Of a stretch of 64,000 bases of DNA, positions 18,003 to 27,656 are shown piece after piece. The stretch's first letter is position 1. Each line of letters starts with the position of its first letter. The position numbers and the translations under genes are program-made. The notes under the pieces were generated by a model, which saw only the letters and a program-made list of their open reading frames with translations, did no database searches and had not been told where the DNA came from. This DNA is from Halarcobacter sp. (GTDB lineage Bacteria; Campylobacterota; Campylobacteria; Campylobacterales; Arcobacteraceae). The stretch lies in assembly GCF_963676935.1 (NCBI RefSeq), contig NZ_OY781470.1:2142680-2206679 (forward strand), given 5' to 3'.

Positions 18003-19520
18003 TTATTTAGCATTAAAAACAGTTTTAAACTCTTCTAATGCAGCTTTTAATGCTGTTTCTGTTTCATCATCTAATTTTTTCTTAGATTTAATGTCATCTA
18101 AAATATTTGCATATTTTTGCTCAATGAAAGTGTGTAACTCATCTTCATATTTAACAACATCACCAACAGCTACATCATTTAAGTAACCTTTAGTACCAGC
18201 ATAAATAATTACAATTTGTTTTTCAATAACTAATGGTTTATTAACACCTTGTTTAAGTACTTCAACCATTCTTTGACCAAGTTCTAACTCTTTTCTAGTA
18301 GACTCATCAAGATCTGATGCGAACTGTGCAAATGCTTCTAACTCTCTAAACTGAGCAAGTGATAATTTTAATGTACCAGCAACTTGTTTAGTAGCTTTAA
18401 TTTGTGCAGCACCACCAACCCTTGATACTGATAAACCAACGTTAATTGCAGGTCTAATACCTGAGTTAAATAGGTTTGTTTCAAGGAAAATTTGACCATC
18501 TGTAATAGAAATAACGTTTGTTGGAATATATGCCGCAACGTCTCCTGCTTGTGTCTCAATAATTGGTAATGCAGTCATAGACCCAGCACCATTTTCATCA
18601 GACATTTTAGCAGCTCTTTCTAATAATCTTGAGTGTAGATAGAATACATCCCCTGGGAATGCCTCTCTACCTGGAGGTCTTCTTAATAATAAAGACATCT
18701 CTCTATATGCAACCGCATGTTTTGATAAATCATCATAAACGATTAACGCATGTTTACCGTTATCTCTAAAATACTCACCAATAGTAACACCTGTATAAGG
18801 AGCTAAGAATTGTAATGCTGAAGATTCAGAAGCACCTGCATTTACAACAATTGTATAGTCCATAGCACCAGAGTCTTCTAAAGTTCTAACAACAGAAGCA
18901 ACAGAAGAAGCTTTTTGACCAATTGCAACATAAATACAAACAACATCTTCACCTTTTTGGTTAAGAATTGTATCAATAGCAACTGTAGATTTACCAGTTT
19001 GTCTATCACCAATAATAAGCTCTCTTTGACCTCTTCCTATTGGAACTAGTGCATCAATTGCTTTAATACCAGTTTGTAGTGGTTCATGTACTGATTTTCT
19101 AGCCATGATTCCAGGAGCTTTTTCTTCAACAAATCTTGATTCAGAAGATTCAATAGCACCTTTACCATCAATTGGGTCACCTAGAGCATTTACAACTCTA
19201 CCTACCATAGCTTCACCAACTGGAGTCTCTAGAAGTTTACCTAATCTTTTACAAGAAGAACCTTCTCTAAGACCATCTCCAGATCCAAGTACAACAACAC
19301 CAACTGAAGACTCTTCTAAGTTTGAAGCAAGACCTCTCTCACCATTTTCAAACTCTACAAGCTCCCCAGCCATAACATTTTTAAGACCATAAACTTGAGC
19401 AATACCATCTGCAAAAGAGATGATTTTACCTGTTTCATTTACATCTACATTTAATTCAAAGTTATCAATTCTCTCTTTTATGATAGAACTGATTTCGTCT
19501 GCTTGAATTTTTGCACCCAT
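18003..19520 (-). CDS. atpA: F1 ATP synthase alpha subunit
   Basis: Non-catalytic nucleotide-binding F1 subunit. It shows [18 protein letters not shown] at the N-terminus, Walker [10 protein letters not shown] (about 170), the Walker B strand [13 protein letters not shown], and [20 protein letters not shown]. The length (505 aa) is typical. It follows atpH in the order atpF'-F-H-A-G-D-C. Confidence 0.99.
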   Translation of the reverse strand: MGAKIQADEISSIIKERIDNFELNVDVNETGKIISFADGIAQVYGLKNVMAGELVEFENGERGLASNLEESSVGVVVLGSGDGLREGSSCKRLGKLLETPVGEAMVGRVVNALGDPIDGKGAIESSESRFVEEKAPGIMARKSVHEPLQTGIKAIDALVPIGRGQRELIIGDRQTGKSTVAIDTILNQKGEDVVCIYVAIGQKASSVASVVRTLEDSGAMDYTIVVNAGASESSALQFLAPYTGVTIGEYFRDNGKHALIVYDDLSKHAVAYREMSLLLRRPPGREAFPGDVFYLHSRLLERAAKMSDENGAGSMTALPIIETQAGDVAAYIPTNVISITDGQIFLETNLFNSGIRPAINVGLSVSRVGGAAQIKATKQVAGTLKLSLAQFRELEAFAQFASDLDESTRKELELGQRMVEVLKQGVNKPLVIEKQIVIIYAGTKGYLNDVAVGDVVKYEDELHTFIEQKYANILDDIKSKKKLDDETETALKAALEEFKTVFNAK

Positions 19521-19541
19521 TCAATTTCTCCTTTATAAATT

Positions 19542-20072
19542 CTAAACTGCTTTTAAAATATGATCAATCATTTGTGATTTAAGTCTCTCTTTAGAGAACG
19601 AAATCTCAACACCAAGAGAATCAATATCTACTTTGATACCATCATAATCACAAACATTTTGTGATAGTGTTAACTTAACATCAAATTTTTTACTAAATTG
19701 TTTCTCAATTGAAGAAACATAGTCAGTAGTTAATTCTTTGTTAGTGTAAACTACACCTGTATATGTATTATTCATTTTAGCGATTTTTGTTTCTAATTCA
19801 GTTACAATTGCTGGAATTAGATCTAATCTTTTATTTGTTCCAAGTAGTTTGATAAAGTTACTTAACTCATCACTACTTTTTTCTAAAAATGAAATAACCA
19901 ATTCTACTTTTTCAGTACTTTTAACTTCAGATGAAGCAAGTATTGAATTAAACTTCTCATCACAAAATGCTGCTGAGATAGTTTTTAAATCATTACAAAT
20001 AGCAGTTGCAGACTCTACATCTCTACCATCCAATAATGCTTTTACATATCTTTTTGCTATTAAATCATTCAT
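19542..20072 (-). CDS. atpH: F1 ATP synthase delta subunit
   Basis: Peripheral-stalk subunit joining the b dimer to the top of F1. The 176-aa protein has the N-terminal helical domain beginning MNDLIAKRYVKALLDG and the conserved C-terminal region with YDGIKVDIDSLGVEISFS followed by LKSQMIDHIL. Its start shares a base with the atpF stop, which indicates translational coupling. Confidence 0.95.
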   Translation of the reverse strand: MNDLIAKRYVKALLDGRDVESATAICNDLKTISAAFCDEKFNSILASSEVKSTEKVELVISFLEKSSDELSNFIKLLGTNKRLDLIPAIVTELETKIAKMNNTYTGVVYTNKELTTDYVSSIEKQFSKKFDVKLTLSQNVCDYDGIKVDIDSLGVEISFSKERLKSQMIDHILKAV

Positions 20073-20593
20073 TACGCTACCTTCTTAAGAACAATGTTTG
20101 CTAACTCATCTTGAGTTAAAGAAACATTTTCTGAACTTAATAGCTCATCAAGCACTTCAGAAACAATTTGTCTCTTTGTTTTCGATGTTTCAACTTTGAT
20201 TCTTTCATCAAAAGTTTTCTCTAAATTAGCGATTTCAGCATCTACTGCATCTGAAACTCTTTTCTTAACTGAATCTACATCAGCTTTTGCACCATCAACA
20301 ATCTCTGTTGCTAAGGCTTTAGCTTCTTCAAGTTTTTTGTTAGCTTCTTCAACTTTATCTTGAGATGCTTTTAAAGAATCTTGTACTTTATCAAGCTCAG
20401 CTTGAATAGAAGCAGTTCTTCCAGCAAAATATGCTTTAATCTTATCAGCAAGTAAATACCATAAAATTCCAGCAAAGATAATAAAGTTAACGGTTCTTTG
20501 AATTATATCTGTTTCCGCACCTTCACTATTAGCAAATAACGCCACAGGAGCTAAAGCTGCTAATCCAATCAATAATAATTTTTTCAACTTCAA
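20072..20593 (-). CDS. atpF: Fo ATP synthase subunit b
   Basis: Peripheral-stalk b subunit, 173 aa. A hydrophobic N-terminus (LLLIGLAALAPVALFA) resembles a signal sequence and is followed by the membrane helix TVNFIIFAGILWYLLADKI. Residues about 60-150 form a long charged helix. The first hydrophobic stretch is probably cleaved, as is common in this lineage. It pairs with the divergent b' product of the preceding gene. Confidence 0.93.
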   Translation of the reverse strand: MKLKKLLLIGLAALAPVALFANSEGAETDIIQRTVNFIIFAGILWYLLADKIKAYFAGRTASIQAELDKVQDSLKASQDKVEEANKKLEEAKALATEIVDGAKADVDSVKKRVSDAVDAEIANLEKTFDERIKVETSKTKRQIVSEVLDELLSSENVSLTQDELANIVLKKVA

Positions 20594-20601
20594 CCTCCCT
20601 T

Positions 20602-21024
20602 TTAAATTGAGCTAATCTTAGCTTTTAGGCTCTCATTAAATTGAGGCATTGCAGCTACTAACGACTCTTTTAAAGCTTTCGCCTCTTCTTCTAATTCTTT
20701 AGAAAAATTAACTGATTTAGCTTCAAGCTCTTCTTTAGCACTTGCAAGTTTTGCATCAGCTACTTCTTTTGCTTCAGTATATGCTTGTTCTCTAACAGCA
20801 GCCGCTTCTTTTTTAGCCTCAGCAAGAATATGACTTGCTTCCTCTAAAATACCATCTACATTTGCAGAGTTCGATTGAGCATCTTTTAAATCTTTTTTAA
20901 TAGATTCTGCTCTATCGTCCATATGCTTTAATAGTGGTACGAATAAACAACTGTTTAGTCTAGCAACAACTAGAAGAAAGATGATTGCTGAACCAAGCAA
21001 CAATACAGGACTTATGTCTAACAT
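20602..21024 (-). CDS. atpF': Fo ATP synthase subunit b' (second b-type subunit)
   Basis: First gene of the ATP synthase cluster, 140 aa. One N-terminal helix (about 6-24, LLLGSAIIFLLVVARLNSCLF) is followed by a long Ala/Glu/Lys-rich amphipathic helix. A b/b' heterodimer instead of a b homodimer is normal in Campylobacterota and photosynthetic bacteria. The a and c subunit genes are not in this cluster, also as in this phylum. A strong RBS (GGAGGAA) precedes the start. I see no clear promoter in the 104 bases between it and parB. Confidence 0.92.
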   Translation of the reverse strand: MLDISPVLLLGSAIIFLLVVARLNSCLFVPLLKHMDDRAESIKKDLKDAQSNSANVDGILEEASHILAEAKKEAAAVREQAYTEAKEVADAKLASAKEELEAKSVNFSKELEEEAKALKESLVAAMPQFNESLKAKISSI

Positions 21025-21128
21025 TCATTCCTCCATATTTTTTACAGTTTAGTTTGACTAAAACTGACTATATATTATCGAAAAGAATTATAAAATTTTA
21101 TTAAAATGTAGGTTTTCGTAAAAGAAAT

Positions 21129-22004
21129 TTAAAAAGTGTTACCAAAGTAGTTAGAAATTTTCTCAATGTCCTCTTGAGACCTAATTTCTATCTTAAAATA
21201 GTTTTTTTCAGCTTTAACTTTTAAATCAGATTTTTGTAGATTTTCAATAGCTTTTTCTAAAGGTTTAAAGTCATAAACTTTTTTCTGTTTTTTAGAAGGT
21301 TTTTTATCTTCACTATCTTTATTTGATTTTAATTCTCTAACAAGATTTTCAGTTTCTCTAACAGAAAGCTTTTGTCCATAAATTGAATCAGCAACTTTCT
21401 TTTGTAAATCTTCATCAAGTCCTAACATAATTTTACCATGTCCAGCAGAGATTTTATTGTTTGCTAACATTTGTTGTACATAAGACGATAATTGTAATAA
21501 TCTTAAAGTGTTTGTTATAGATGTTCTACTTTTGAATACTCTTTTTGCTAACTCTTCGTGAGTAATAGCGTGTTCGTTAATAAGTTGTGCATAAGAGTAA
21601 GCTAATTCAATAATATTTAAATCATCTCTTTGAATATTTTCAATAAGTGCAAGTTCTCTTAATTTGAACTCTTCAATATCGATAATTGTTGCTTTTATTG
21701 TATCCAAATTTGCTAATTTATGGGCTCTTAGTCTTCTTTCCCCTGCAACAAGAATATAACCACCTTTACCATCTTCTCTAACAGTAACAGGTTGTAATAG
21801 TCCATGTTCAACAATTGAATCGCTTAACTCTCTTAATTTATCTTCATCAAATATTTTTCTTGGTTGGTTAGGGTTTGGTTTAATTAAATCTACACTTAAT
21901 TCCATAATAGAATTATTGTAATGATTTGTATTATTACTATTTGAGTTAGTATATGCTGTCTCAACTTCACCTAATAATTCACCTAATCCTCTACCTAACG
22001 CCAT
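21129..22004 (-). CDS. parB: Chromosome partitioning protein ParB
   Basis: A 291-aa ParB/Spo0J protein that loads at parS sites and slides as a CTP-dependent clamp. The N-terminal MALGRGLGELLGE is the ParA-activating tail. The CTP-binding core contains NPNQPRKIF, EHGLLQPVTVRE and the GERRLRAHKLA motif. The DNA-binding helix-turn-helix (TRSSITNTLRLLQLS region) comes before the C-terminal dimerisation domain. It lies 25 bases downstream of parA. I found no canonical parS palindrome (GTTTCACGTGAAAC) in the window. Confidence 0.95.
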   Translation of the reverse strand: MALGRGLGELLGEVETAYTNSNSNNTNHYNNSIMELSVDLIKPNPNQPRKIFDEDKLRELSDSIVEHGLLQPVTVREDGKGGYILVAGERRLRAHKLANLDTIKATIIDIEEFKLRELALIENIQRDDLNIIELAYSYAQLINEHAITHEELAKRVFKSRTSITNTLRLLQLSSYVQQMLANNKISAGHGKIMLGLDEDLQKKVADSIYGQKLSVRETENLVRELKSNKDSEDKKPSKKQKKVYDFKPLEKAIENLQKSDLKVKAEKNYFKIEIRSQEDIEKISNYFGNTF

Positions 22005-22029
22005 TTGACAAATCCTAATTTAAATTTAT

Positions 22030-22806
22030 TTAACCTGCAATTGCACGTGCAAGGTTTGTATATGCTTTTGTACCAATTGCTGATGAATCATAAAGCATAA
22101 TTGGTTTTCCAAAACTTGGAGATTCTGCAAGCTTAATATTTCTTGGAATAACTACATATGATGATTGATCAATCTTAAATAGTTTATTCTCAAAATGTTG
22201 TGCAAGGTCTGCAAAAACTTGTTTTGATAAGTTATTTTGAGAACTATACATAGTTGGTAAAAATCCTCTTATCTGCAGTTGCCTATTAATAGTTTGCTTA
22301 ACTAATTTAATTGTATTTAATAATTGTGCTAAACCTTCCAATGCAAAGAATTCACATTGAATAGGAATTAATACAGAATTAGATGCACTAAGTGTATTAA
22401 TAGTAATTGGTCCTAATGCTGGTGGCGAATCAATTATAATATAATCATAATCTTTTCTAATTGGATCAATTTTTCTTTTTAATACCAATTCTCTATCTTT
22501 TAAATTTTTATAGAACTCTTTTTCTATTCCAACTAAACCTATATTTGAGGGCGCAACTTTTAAATTTTCAATTTCTGAGTCTAAAATAATCTCATTTAGC
22601 TCTTTTGTACCTAGCATAACATGGTAAATGTTATATTCATAAGTATCTCTGTGAAAACCTAAAGATGTTGTTGCATTAGCTTGTGGGTCAGCATCAATTA
22701 ATAATACTTTTTTACCCTCTAAGGCTAAGGCTGCACTCAAATTAACCGCAGTAGTAGTCTTACCTACACCACCTTTTTGATTTGCAATTGCAATTACTTC
22801 TGTCAT
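22030..22806 (-). CDS. parA: Chromosome partitioning ATPase ParA/Soj
   Basis: Deviant Walker A ATPase that moves ParB-bound origins. It shows ANQKGGVGKTTTAVNLSAAL at the N-terminus, the Walker A' strand DADPQANATTSLG and the Walker B-like IIDSPPALGPITIN. The 258-aa length lacks an N-terminal helix-turn-helix, so it is the chromosomal Soj type rather than a plasmid autorepressor. It overlaps the birA stop by 4 bases. Confidence 0.96.
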   Translation of the reverse strand: MTEVIAIANQKGGVGKTTTAVNLSAALALEGKKVLLIDADPQANATTSLGFHRDTYEYNIYHVMLGTKELNEIILDSEIENLKVAPSNIGLVGIEKEFYKNLKDRELVLKRKIDPIRKDYDYIIIDSPPALGPITINTLSASNSVLIPIQCEFFALEGLAQLLNTIKLVKQTINRQLQIRGFLPTMYSSQNNLSKQVFADLAQHFENKLFKIDQSSYVVIPRNIKLAESPSFGKPIMLYDSSAIGTKAYTNLARAIAG

Positions 22807-23438
22807 CTTAAACTAAAAACCCTTGTGTTATTGATTTCTATAGAACCATCACTAAACAAAATGGCATTTTCCAAAGAAATTTTTTTATTATTTATTGTAG
22901 CTTTAAATTTTCTGCTTTTTTGAAATTCTATCTTAAATTGACTAAAAATATCCTTCCAAGAGATTCTTTTTTCCAAAGAATCGAAATAAATTTCTAAACA
23001 CTCTTTTTTATCAATTTTTATATCAAGTTTACCAAATTCATCAGATACATCTAAAAGATTTAAGCCTATTCCACAATATATCAAATCTTTAGTTACAGTT
23101 GTAATAGTCCCACCAATTTTTTTATTATCTATATAAAAATCATTTGGCCACTTCAACCATAAATTCGAACCTTTAGAAGAAAGTATATTTTTTAAAAGAA
23201 AAGAAAAATATATTGAAGCACTTTGAATTTCCAAATCTTTTGGCAATTCATCTTTTTTTAAAACAAAAGAAAAAAATAAATTTCCTTTTTTCCCAGTCCA
23301 AGAGTTTCCTCTACTTCCCTGTCCATTTGTTTGCATTTCAGTACTTATACAAATTGGATAAGAATATCCCTCTTTATTTATAAGTTCTTTTAAATATGTA
23401 TGTGTTGAATCGATTTCATCTAAAAAAATAATTTTCAT
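22803..23438 (-). CDS. birA: Biotin-[acetyl-CoA-carboxylase] ligase, catalytic domain only
   Basis: Attaches biotin to the biotin carboxyl carrier protein. The core motif is GQGSRGNSWTGKKGNLFFSF, with LKWPNDFYIDNKKIGGTI at the active site. At 211 aa it lacks the N-terminal repressor helix-turn-helix found in E. coli BirA, so it should not regulate bio genes. It is co-transcribed with parA in the order known from Campylobacter. Confidence 0.92.
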   Translation of the reverse strand: MKIIFLDEIDSTHTYLKELINKEGYSYPICISTEMQTNGQGSRGNSWTGKKGNLFFSFVLKKDELPKDLEIQSASIYFSFLLKNILSSKGSNLWLKWPNDFYIDNKKIGGTITTVTKDLIYCGIGLNLLDVSDEFGKLDIKIDKKECLEIYFDSLEKRISWKDIFSQFKIEFQKSRKFKATINNKKISLENAILFSDGSIEINNTRVFSLR

Positions 23439-23503
23439 AAAACATTATAACTTATATTTTTTCAATATATAATAAAATATAATAATTTTAAAACAGCTTA
23501 GTA

Positions 23504-24424
23504 TTAATTTAATATATCACCTTGAGATAATCTTTTACCCCTAATAAAATCTAAAGCACTATTGGCTTTTTTTGATGGAGCTTGTATAGTTGAAATAAGA
23601 ATTTTTCCTTTTTTGCATCCAATAATAACACCCTTTTCATCAAAAGATATAATTTTACCTTCAGTATTTTTACTATCTATATCAATTAATTCTATATCTT
23701 TTAATTTTAAGCCTGATTCTAAAAATACACCTGGCCAATAAGAATATGCTTTATATTTTAAAAAAAGCTTCTTAGCACTTTTAAAATTAACTAATCCATA
23801 CTCTTTTTTTATTTTTCTACAGAAACTAACTTCAGACTCATTTTGTTTTTTTGGATTTATTAACTCAAAATTATCTAATGTAGTTATAGTTAATTTTGCA
23901 GCTATTGATGATAACTTATCAAAAGCCTCTTTTACTTCCATTGTAGGAGTTATTTTTAGATATTGTAATGCTAAAATATCACCACTATCAAGTCCCTCTT
24001 CCATAAACATTGAAGTTACACCTGTAAATTCGTCATCATTTAGTAGAGATTCTTGTATTGGACTTGCACCTCTATATTTTGGTAGTAATGAAGCATGAAG
24101 ATTTATACATGGAGCTATATTTAAAATCTCTTTAGGCAAAATCTGCCCATATGCAGCTACAATTATAAAATCTGGTTTTAAATTTTCAATTTGATTTCTC
24201 GCTTCTTCATTTCCTCTTAGTTTTTCTGGTTGAAAAATTGGTAAATCAATAGAGTTATCTATACAATATTGTTTTATATGCGGAGCAGTAATAACTTGTT
24301 TTCTTCCTACAGGTTTATCAGGTTGTGTAAAAAGTCCTATCACTTCATATTGACTATTAAGTAACTCCTTAAAAATCTCAGTTGCATAATCTGGGGTTCC
24401 CATAAATAGAACTTTTTTACTCAT
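23504..24424 (-). CDS. fmt: Methionyl-tRNA formyltransferase
   Basis: Formylates initiator Met-tRNA using 10-formyl-tetrahydrofolate. Landmarks are the N-terminal LFMGTPDYATEIFKELL, the formyl donor site CINLHASLLPKYRGASPIQ and TGVTSMFMEEGLDSGDIL with the conserved catalytic residues. A C-terminal OB-like tRNA-binding domain follows about residue 205. The 306-aa length is normal. It is 20 bases from proB. Confidence 0.96.
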   Translation of the reverse strand: MSKKVLFMGTPDYATEIFKELLNSQYEVIGLFTQPDKPVGRKQVITAPHIKQYCIDNSIDLPIFQPEKLRGNEEARNQIENLKPDFIIVAAYGQILPKEILNIAPCINLHASLLPKYRGASPIQESLLNDDEFTGVTSMFMEEGLDSGDILALQYLKITPTMEVKEAFDKLSSIAAKLTITTLDNFELINPKKQNESEVSFCRKIKKEYGLVNFKSAKKLFLKYKAYSYWPGVFLESGLKLKDIELIDIDSKNTEGKIISFDEKGVIIGCKKGKILISTIQAPSKKANSALDFIRGKRLSQGDILN

Positions 24425-24444
24425 TATAATCCTTTCAATTTTTT

Positions 24445-25245
24445 CTAAAGAAAATAGTTATCTACAATATTAGCTCTGAATAATGACCCACTATTATGGT
24501 TATCATCTACTAAAAAATCCCATGCATTAGTTAAATCAAATCCTGAACTTAAATACATAGGAATTCCTTTTTTCATAACATAATCTGCTGCTTTTAATTT
24601 TGTAACAATTCCACCTGTAGCAAATTCTGAATTTGGAGTGTGTTTCATCTCTAATTCATACTCTTCAATCTTATCAACTATTTTTCGCATCTTTGCATCT
24701 TTATTTTCATGTGGATTTGAATCATATAAACCATCCACATCAGATAAAATAACTAATAAATCTGCACCAAAGAAATATGCAGCCCTTGCTGCTAGTTGGT
24801 CATTGTCTCCAATTAATAATTCTTGATTTGCAATTACATCATTTTCATTTAAAATTGGGATAATATCATTTTCAAGAAGAATCTCCATAACGCCTCTTGC
24901 ATTTTTAGAACGTCTTCTTGAATCAAAATCCTCTTCAACTAAAAGCATTTGTGCACATTTTAAGTCATGTTCTCTAAATCTTTTTTTATAAAATTTCATC
25001 AATAAAGGTTGACCAATTGCTGCCAAAGCTTGTCTATTTAATATAAGTTTTCTATCAAGGTTAAGTTTTGTATTACCAGCTGCTACAGCACCTGAACTAA
25101 CAAGTATAACCTCATTATTTTTTTCTTTTTTTAATTTAGCAATTAAATCAACTAAATTATTAAGTCTAGTAACAGCTAATACATCATCTTCTCTTAAAAC
25201 TGCACTACCAACTTTAATTACTATTCTTTTATTTTTTTGTTCCAT
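24445..25245 (-). CDS. proB: Glutamate 5-kinase without PUA domain
   Basis: First committed step of proline synthesis: phosphorylates glutamate to gamma-glutamyl phosphate. The amino-acid-kinase fold shows IVIKVGSAVLRED, VILVSSGAVAAGNTKL, NENDVIANQELLIGDNDQLAA and SDVDGLYDSNPH. The 266-aa length means that the C-terminal PUA domain of E. coli ProB is absent, as in other Campylobacterota. It starts 2 bases after the obgE stop. Confidence 0.95.
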   Translation of the reverse strand: MEQKNKRIVIKVGSAVLREDDVLAVTRLNNLVDLIAKLKKEKNNEVILVSSGAVAAGNTKLNLDRKLILNRQALAAIGQPLLMKFYKKRFREHDLKCAQMLLVEEDFDSRRRSKNARGVMEILLENDIIPILNENDVIANQELLIGDNDQLAARAAYFFGADLLVILSDVDGLYDSNPHENKDAKMRKIVDKIEEYELEMKHTPNSEFATGGIVTKLKAADYVMKKGIPMYLSSGFDLTNAWDFLVDDNHNSGSLFRANIVDNYFL

Positions 25246-25247
25246 AA

Positions 25248-26339
25248 TTATTTATTTTGTCCTATTAAATCATATAGTGCAAACTTAATAGAGTTTGTAT
25301 TTAAATGTGTTACAGAAGATAAAGGTAAAACAAAAAATGGTTTACTTTCATCAAATTTATTAAATGTTAAATCTTGAACATAATAAGGTAGAGTCTTATC
25401 AAATCCATAATCATTTGACTGGGCAACTTCTAAACCTAATTCATTTATAAAAGCTTTTATATCACCTTCAAGATCTTCACCATAATAAGCATCAATTTTT
25501 GTTAATGCTATAGCAAAATTTCTTCCACTTAATTCTTCTGAAAACTTCTTAACCTCTTCTTTTAATACTTTGTATTGGTCAATAATTGTTCTATAGTTTG
25601 CAACATCAATCATAAATAATAAAGTTTTTGTTCTTTCAATATGTTTCAAAAACTCTATTCCCAAACCTCTTCCATCGCTTGCACCATCAATTATTCCTGG
25701 AATATCAGCCATAACAAAAGAGCTATATTCTCCTACTTCAACCACACCTAATTTTGGTGTTAAAGTAGTAAACTCATAATTTGCAATCTCTGGACTAGCA
25801 TTTGAAGTTGTAGAGATTAAAGTTGATTTACCAACATTTGGATATCCAACTAACCCTACATCTGCAATAAGCTTTAGCTCAAGCCTTAATTCTAAACTCT
25901 GACCGGGTAGTCCCGGTTGGGCATATGTAGGTCTTTGATTTCTTGAATTTTTAAAGTGAGTATTACCTAATCCACCTTTTCCACCTTCAAGAAGCAACTC
26001 TTTTTGTCCCTCTTCTAACATATCAAGAAGAACCTCTCCTGTATTATTATCAATAATTTGTGTTCCTGGAGGTACAACTAAAACTAAAGACTCTGCAGAC
26101 TTTCCAGTTTTATTTCTTCCTTCTCCAGGTTTACCATTATTTGCTTTTAATACTGTCCTACCTTTAAACCAAGATAGTGTATCAGTATTGTTGTCTACTT
26201 GAAAATAGACATCTCCACCTTTTCCACCATCTCCACCATCAGGTCCACCTTTTACAACAAATTTTTCTCTTCTAAAAGAGGCACAACCTTGTCCACCTTT
26301 TCCTGATGATACAGTAAATTTTACACTATCTACAAACAC
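25248..26339 (-). CDS. obgE: Obg-family GTPase
   Basis: Ribosome-associated GTPase for 50S maturation and stringent-response signalling. The Gly-rich Obg domain covers about 1-158 ([37 protein letters not shown]). The G domain has [12 protein letters not shown] (G1), the [10 protein letters not shown] switch region, DIPGI (G3) and LTKID (G4). It lies downstream of rplU-rpmA, the nearly universal arrangement, but an intrinsic terminator and 188 bases separate it from rpmA. Confidence 0.97.
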   Translation of the reverse strand: MFVDSVKFTVSSGKGGQGCASFRREKFVVKGGPDGGDGGKGGDVYFQVDNNTDTLSWFKGRTVLKANNGKPGEGRNKTGKSAESLVLVVPPGTQIIDNNTGEVLLDMLEEGQKELLLEGGKGGLGNTHFKNSRNQRPTYAQPGLPGQSLELRLELKLIADVGLVGYPNVGKSTLISTTSNASPEIANYEFTTLTPKLGVVEVGEYSSFVMADIPGIIDGASDGRGLGIEFLKHIERTKTLLFMIDVANYRTIIDQYKVLKEEVKKFSEELSGRNFAIALTKIDAYYGEDLEGDIKAFINELGLEVAQSNDYGFDKTLPYYVQDLTFNKFDESKPFFVLPLSSVTHLNTNSIKFALYDLIGQNK

Positions 26340-26465
26340 GACTACTCCATTATATATTAAACGTTTATACTTCTACAGTATATTATAACTCTTTTTTAAA
26401 CACTATTTCTACTAATTACTATAATAACTAAAATAATACTACTTAAAACAAAATTATAGTTTATT

Positions 26466-26504
26466 AAACAAAAAAAGGGTGTAGGCAAAAGCACTACACC
26501 CTTT
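26466..26504 (-). terminator. Intrinsic terminator after rpmA
   Basis: Perfect 11-bp stem (AAAGGGTGTAG at 26474-26484 with CTACACCCTTT at 26494-26504). On the minus strand it is followed by a run of T. It ends the L21-L27 transcript before obgE, so obgE needs its own promoter or read-through. The rest of 26340-26465 is AT-rich with no gene visible. Confidence 0.85.
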
Positions 26505-26527
26505 AAAAACAATTACCTTTTAGCTTA

Positions 26528-26782
26528 TTAAGAAGCGTAAACAGATACTTTTTTTCTATCTTTATCTTTTACTTCGAATTTAACTACACCATCAATTAAT
26601 GCGTAAATTGTATGATCTTTACCGATACCTACATTTTCACCACAGTGTACTTTTGTTCCTCTTTGTCTAACAATGATGTTTCCAGCTCTTACAACTTCAC
26701 CACCATATTTTTTAACACCTAGTCTTTTACCAGCTGAATCTCTATTATTTTGAGTAGATCCTTGACCTTTCTTGTGAGCCAT
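26528..26782 (-). CDS. rpmA: 50S ribosomal protein L27
   Basis: An 84-aa ribosomal protein near the peptidyl transferase centre. It begins [20 protein letters not shown] with no cleaved N-terminal extension, and continues LGVKKYGG and [20 protein letters not shown], all strongly conserved. It follows rplU by 17 bases. Confidence 0.98.
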   Translation of the reverse strand: MAHKKGQGSTQNNRDSAGKRLGVKKYGGEVVRAGNIIVRQRGTKVHCGENVGIGKDHTIYALIDGVVKFEVKDKDRKKVSVYAS

Positions 26783-26799
26783 ACTTTATCTCCTTAAAC

Positions 26800-27117
26800 T
26801 TATGCAGCGATTTTAGTAATTCTAACTTTAGTGAAGCTTCTTCTGAAACCTCTTTTTAATTTAGAATCTTTTCTTCTTCTTTTTTTGTAAATGATAACTT
26901 TTTTATCTCTATTTACACCAGTTCCATCTAATACTACTTCAGCTTCAACTTTAGCAGTAGAAACAGCATCACCAGTTTTTAGCTCACCATCATTGATAGC
27001 TAAAACGTCAGTAATTTCTAATGTTTCTTTAGCAGCTTTTCCAGTATAGTCAAGATCTAAGATATCACCCTCAGAAACCTTATACTGTTTACCACCACAC
27101 TTAATAATTGCGTACAT
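26800..27117 (-). CDS. rplU: 50S ribosomal protein L21
   Basis: A 105-aa ribosomal protein that binds 23S rRNA. It starts [18 protein letters not shown] and has the basic motif [19 protein letters not shown] near residues 73-91. It is the first gene of a leftward unit with rpmA. A TATTAT -10-like box lies at 27179-27174. Confidence 0.98.
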   Translation of the reverse strand: MYAIIKCGGKQYKVSEGDILDLDYTGKAAKETLEITDVLAINDGELKTGDAVSTAKVEAEVVLDGTGVNRDKKVIIYKKRRRKDSKLKRGFRRSFTKVRITKIAA

Positions 27118-27173
27118 ATTCCAATCCTCTAATTTATCAATCTTTTAATAACTATTACATTTAACGGGACGGA

Positions 27174-27179
27174 ATAATA
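27174..27179 (-). promoter_or_regulatory. Probable -10 box for rplU-rpmA
   Basis: TATTAT on the minus strand about 57 bases upstream of the rplU start, with a G/C-containing discriminator (TCCGTCCCG) just downstream, typical of ribosomal-protein promoters. There is no recognisable -35. Confidence 0.35.
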
Positions 27180-27226
27180 GCCAATATTAGTTTAAACTTT
27201 CTTTAAGCGAAACTATATTTTTACTT

Positions 27227-27610
27227 TTATCTAAAATCTATTGGTAAGGCAACTGCATCCATAACAACCATAGAATTCATCGGTAATTCCTTTGCTGCAA
27301 CAGTTGTTCTAGCAGGTTTATGTTCACCAAATGCTTCAGCAAAAAGTACATTTACAACACCAAAATCATCCATATTTTCTAAATGTACATTAACTTTTAT
27401 AACTTTATCCATTGCACTTTGAGAATCTTCTAACAAAATTTTTAAATTTTCTAAAACTTGTCTTGTTTGTTTTTTGATATCTCTTTCTACAAGTTCACCA
27501 TCTGCTGTTAATGGTATTTGCGCCGATGTATAAATAAAACCATTTGCTCTAATTGCTTGAGAGTATGGTCCAATTGCCTCTGGTAAGTTTTTACTTTCTA
27601 ATAATTCCAT
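27227..27610 (-). CDS. ridA: RidA-family enamine/imine deaminase
   Basis: Hydrolyses reactive enamine/imine intermediates from PLP enzymes. The 127-aa protein contains NLPEAIGPYSQAIRANGFIY near the N-terminus and the C-terminal signature PARTTVAAKELPMNSMVVMDAVA with the catalytic Arg. I start at 27610 because AAGGGA precedes this ATG; the in-frame ATG at 27628 has no RBS. It follows dnaG by about 45 bases. Confidence 0.93.
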   Translation of the reverse strand: MELLESKNLPEAIGPYSQAIRANGFIYTSAQIPLTADGELVERDIKKQTRQVLENLKILLEDSQSAMDKVIKVNVHLENMDDFGVVNVLFAEAFGEHKPARTTVAAKELPMNSMVVMDAVALPIDFR

Positions 27611-27656
27611 TTTTTCCCTTTTGTTCATTACATAAACAAAAATTTTACAAAAATTA

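Noticed and set aside
21025-21128. Possible parS or promoter between parB and atpF'
   Set aside because: No GTTTCACGTGAAAC-like palindrome and no convincing -10/-35 pair could be seen.
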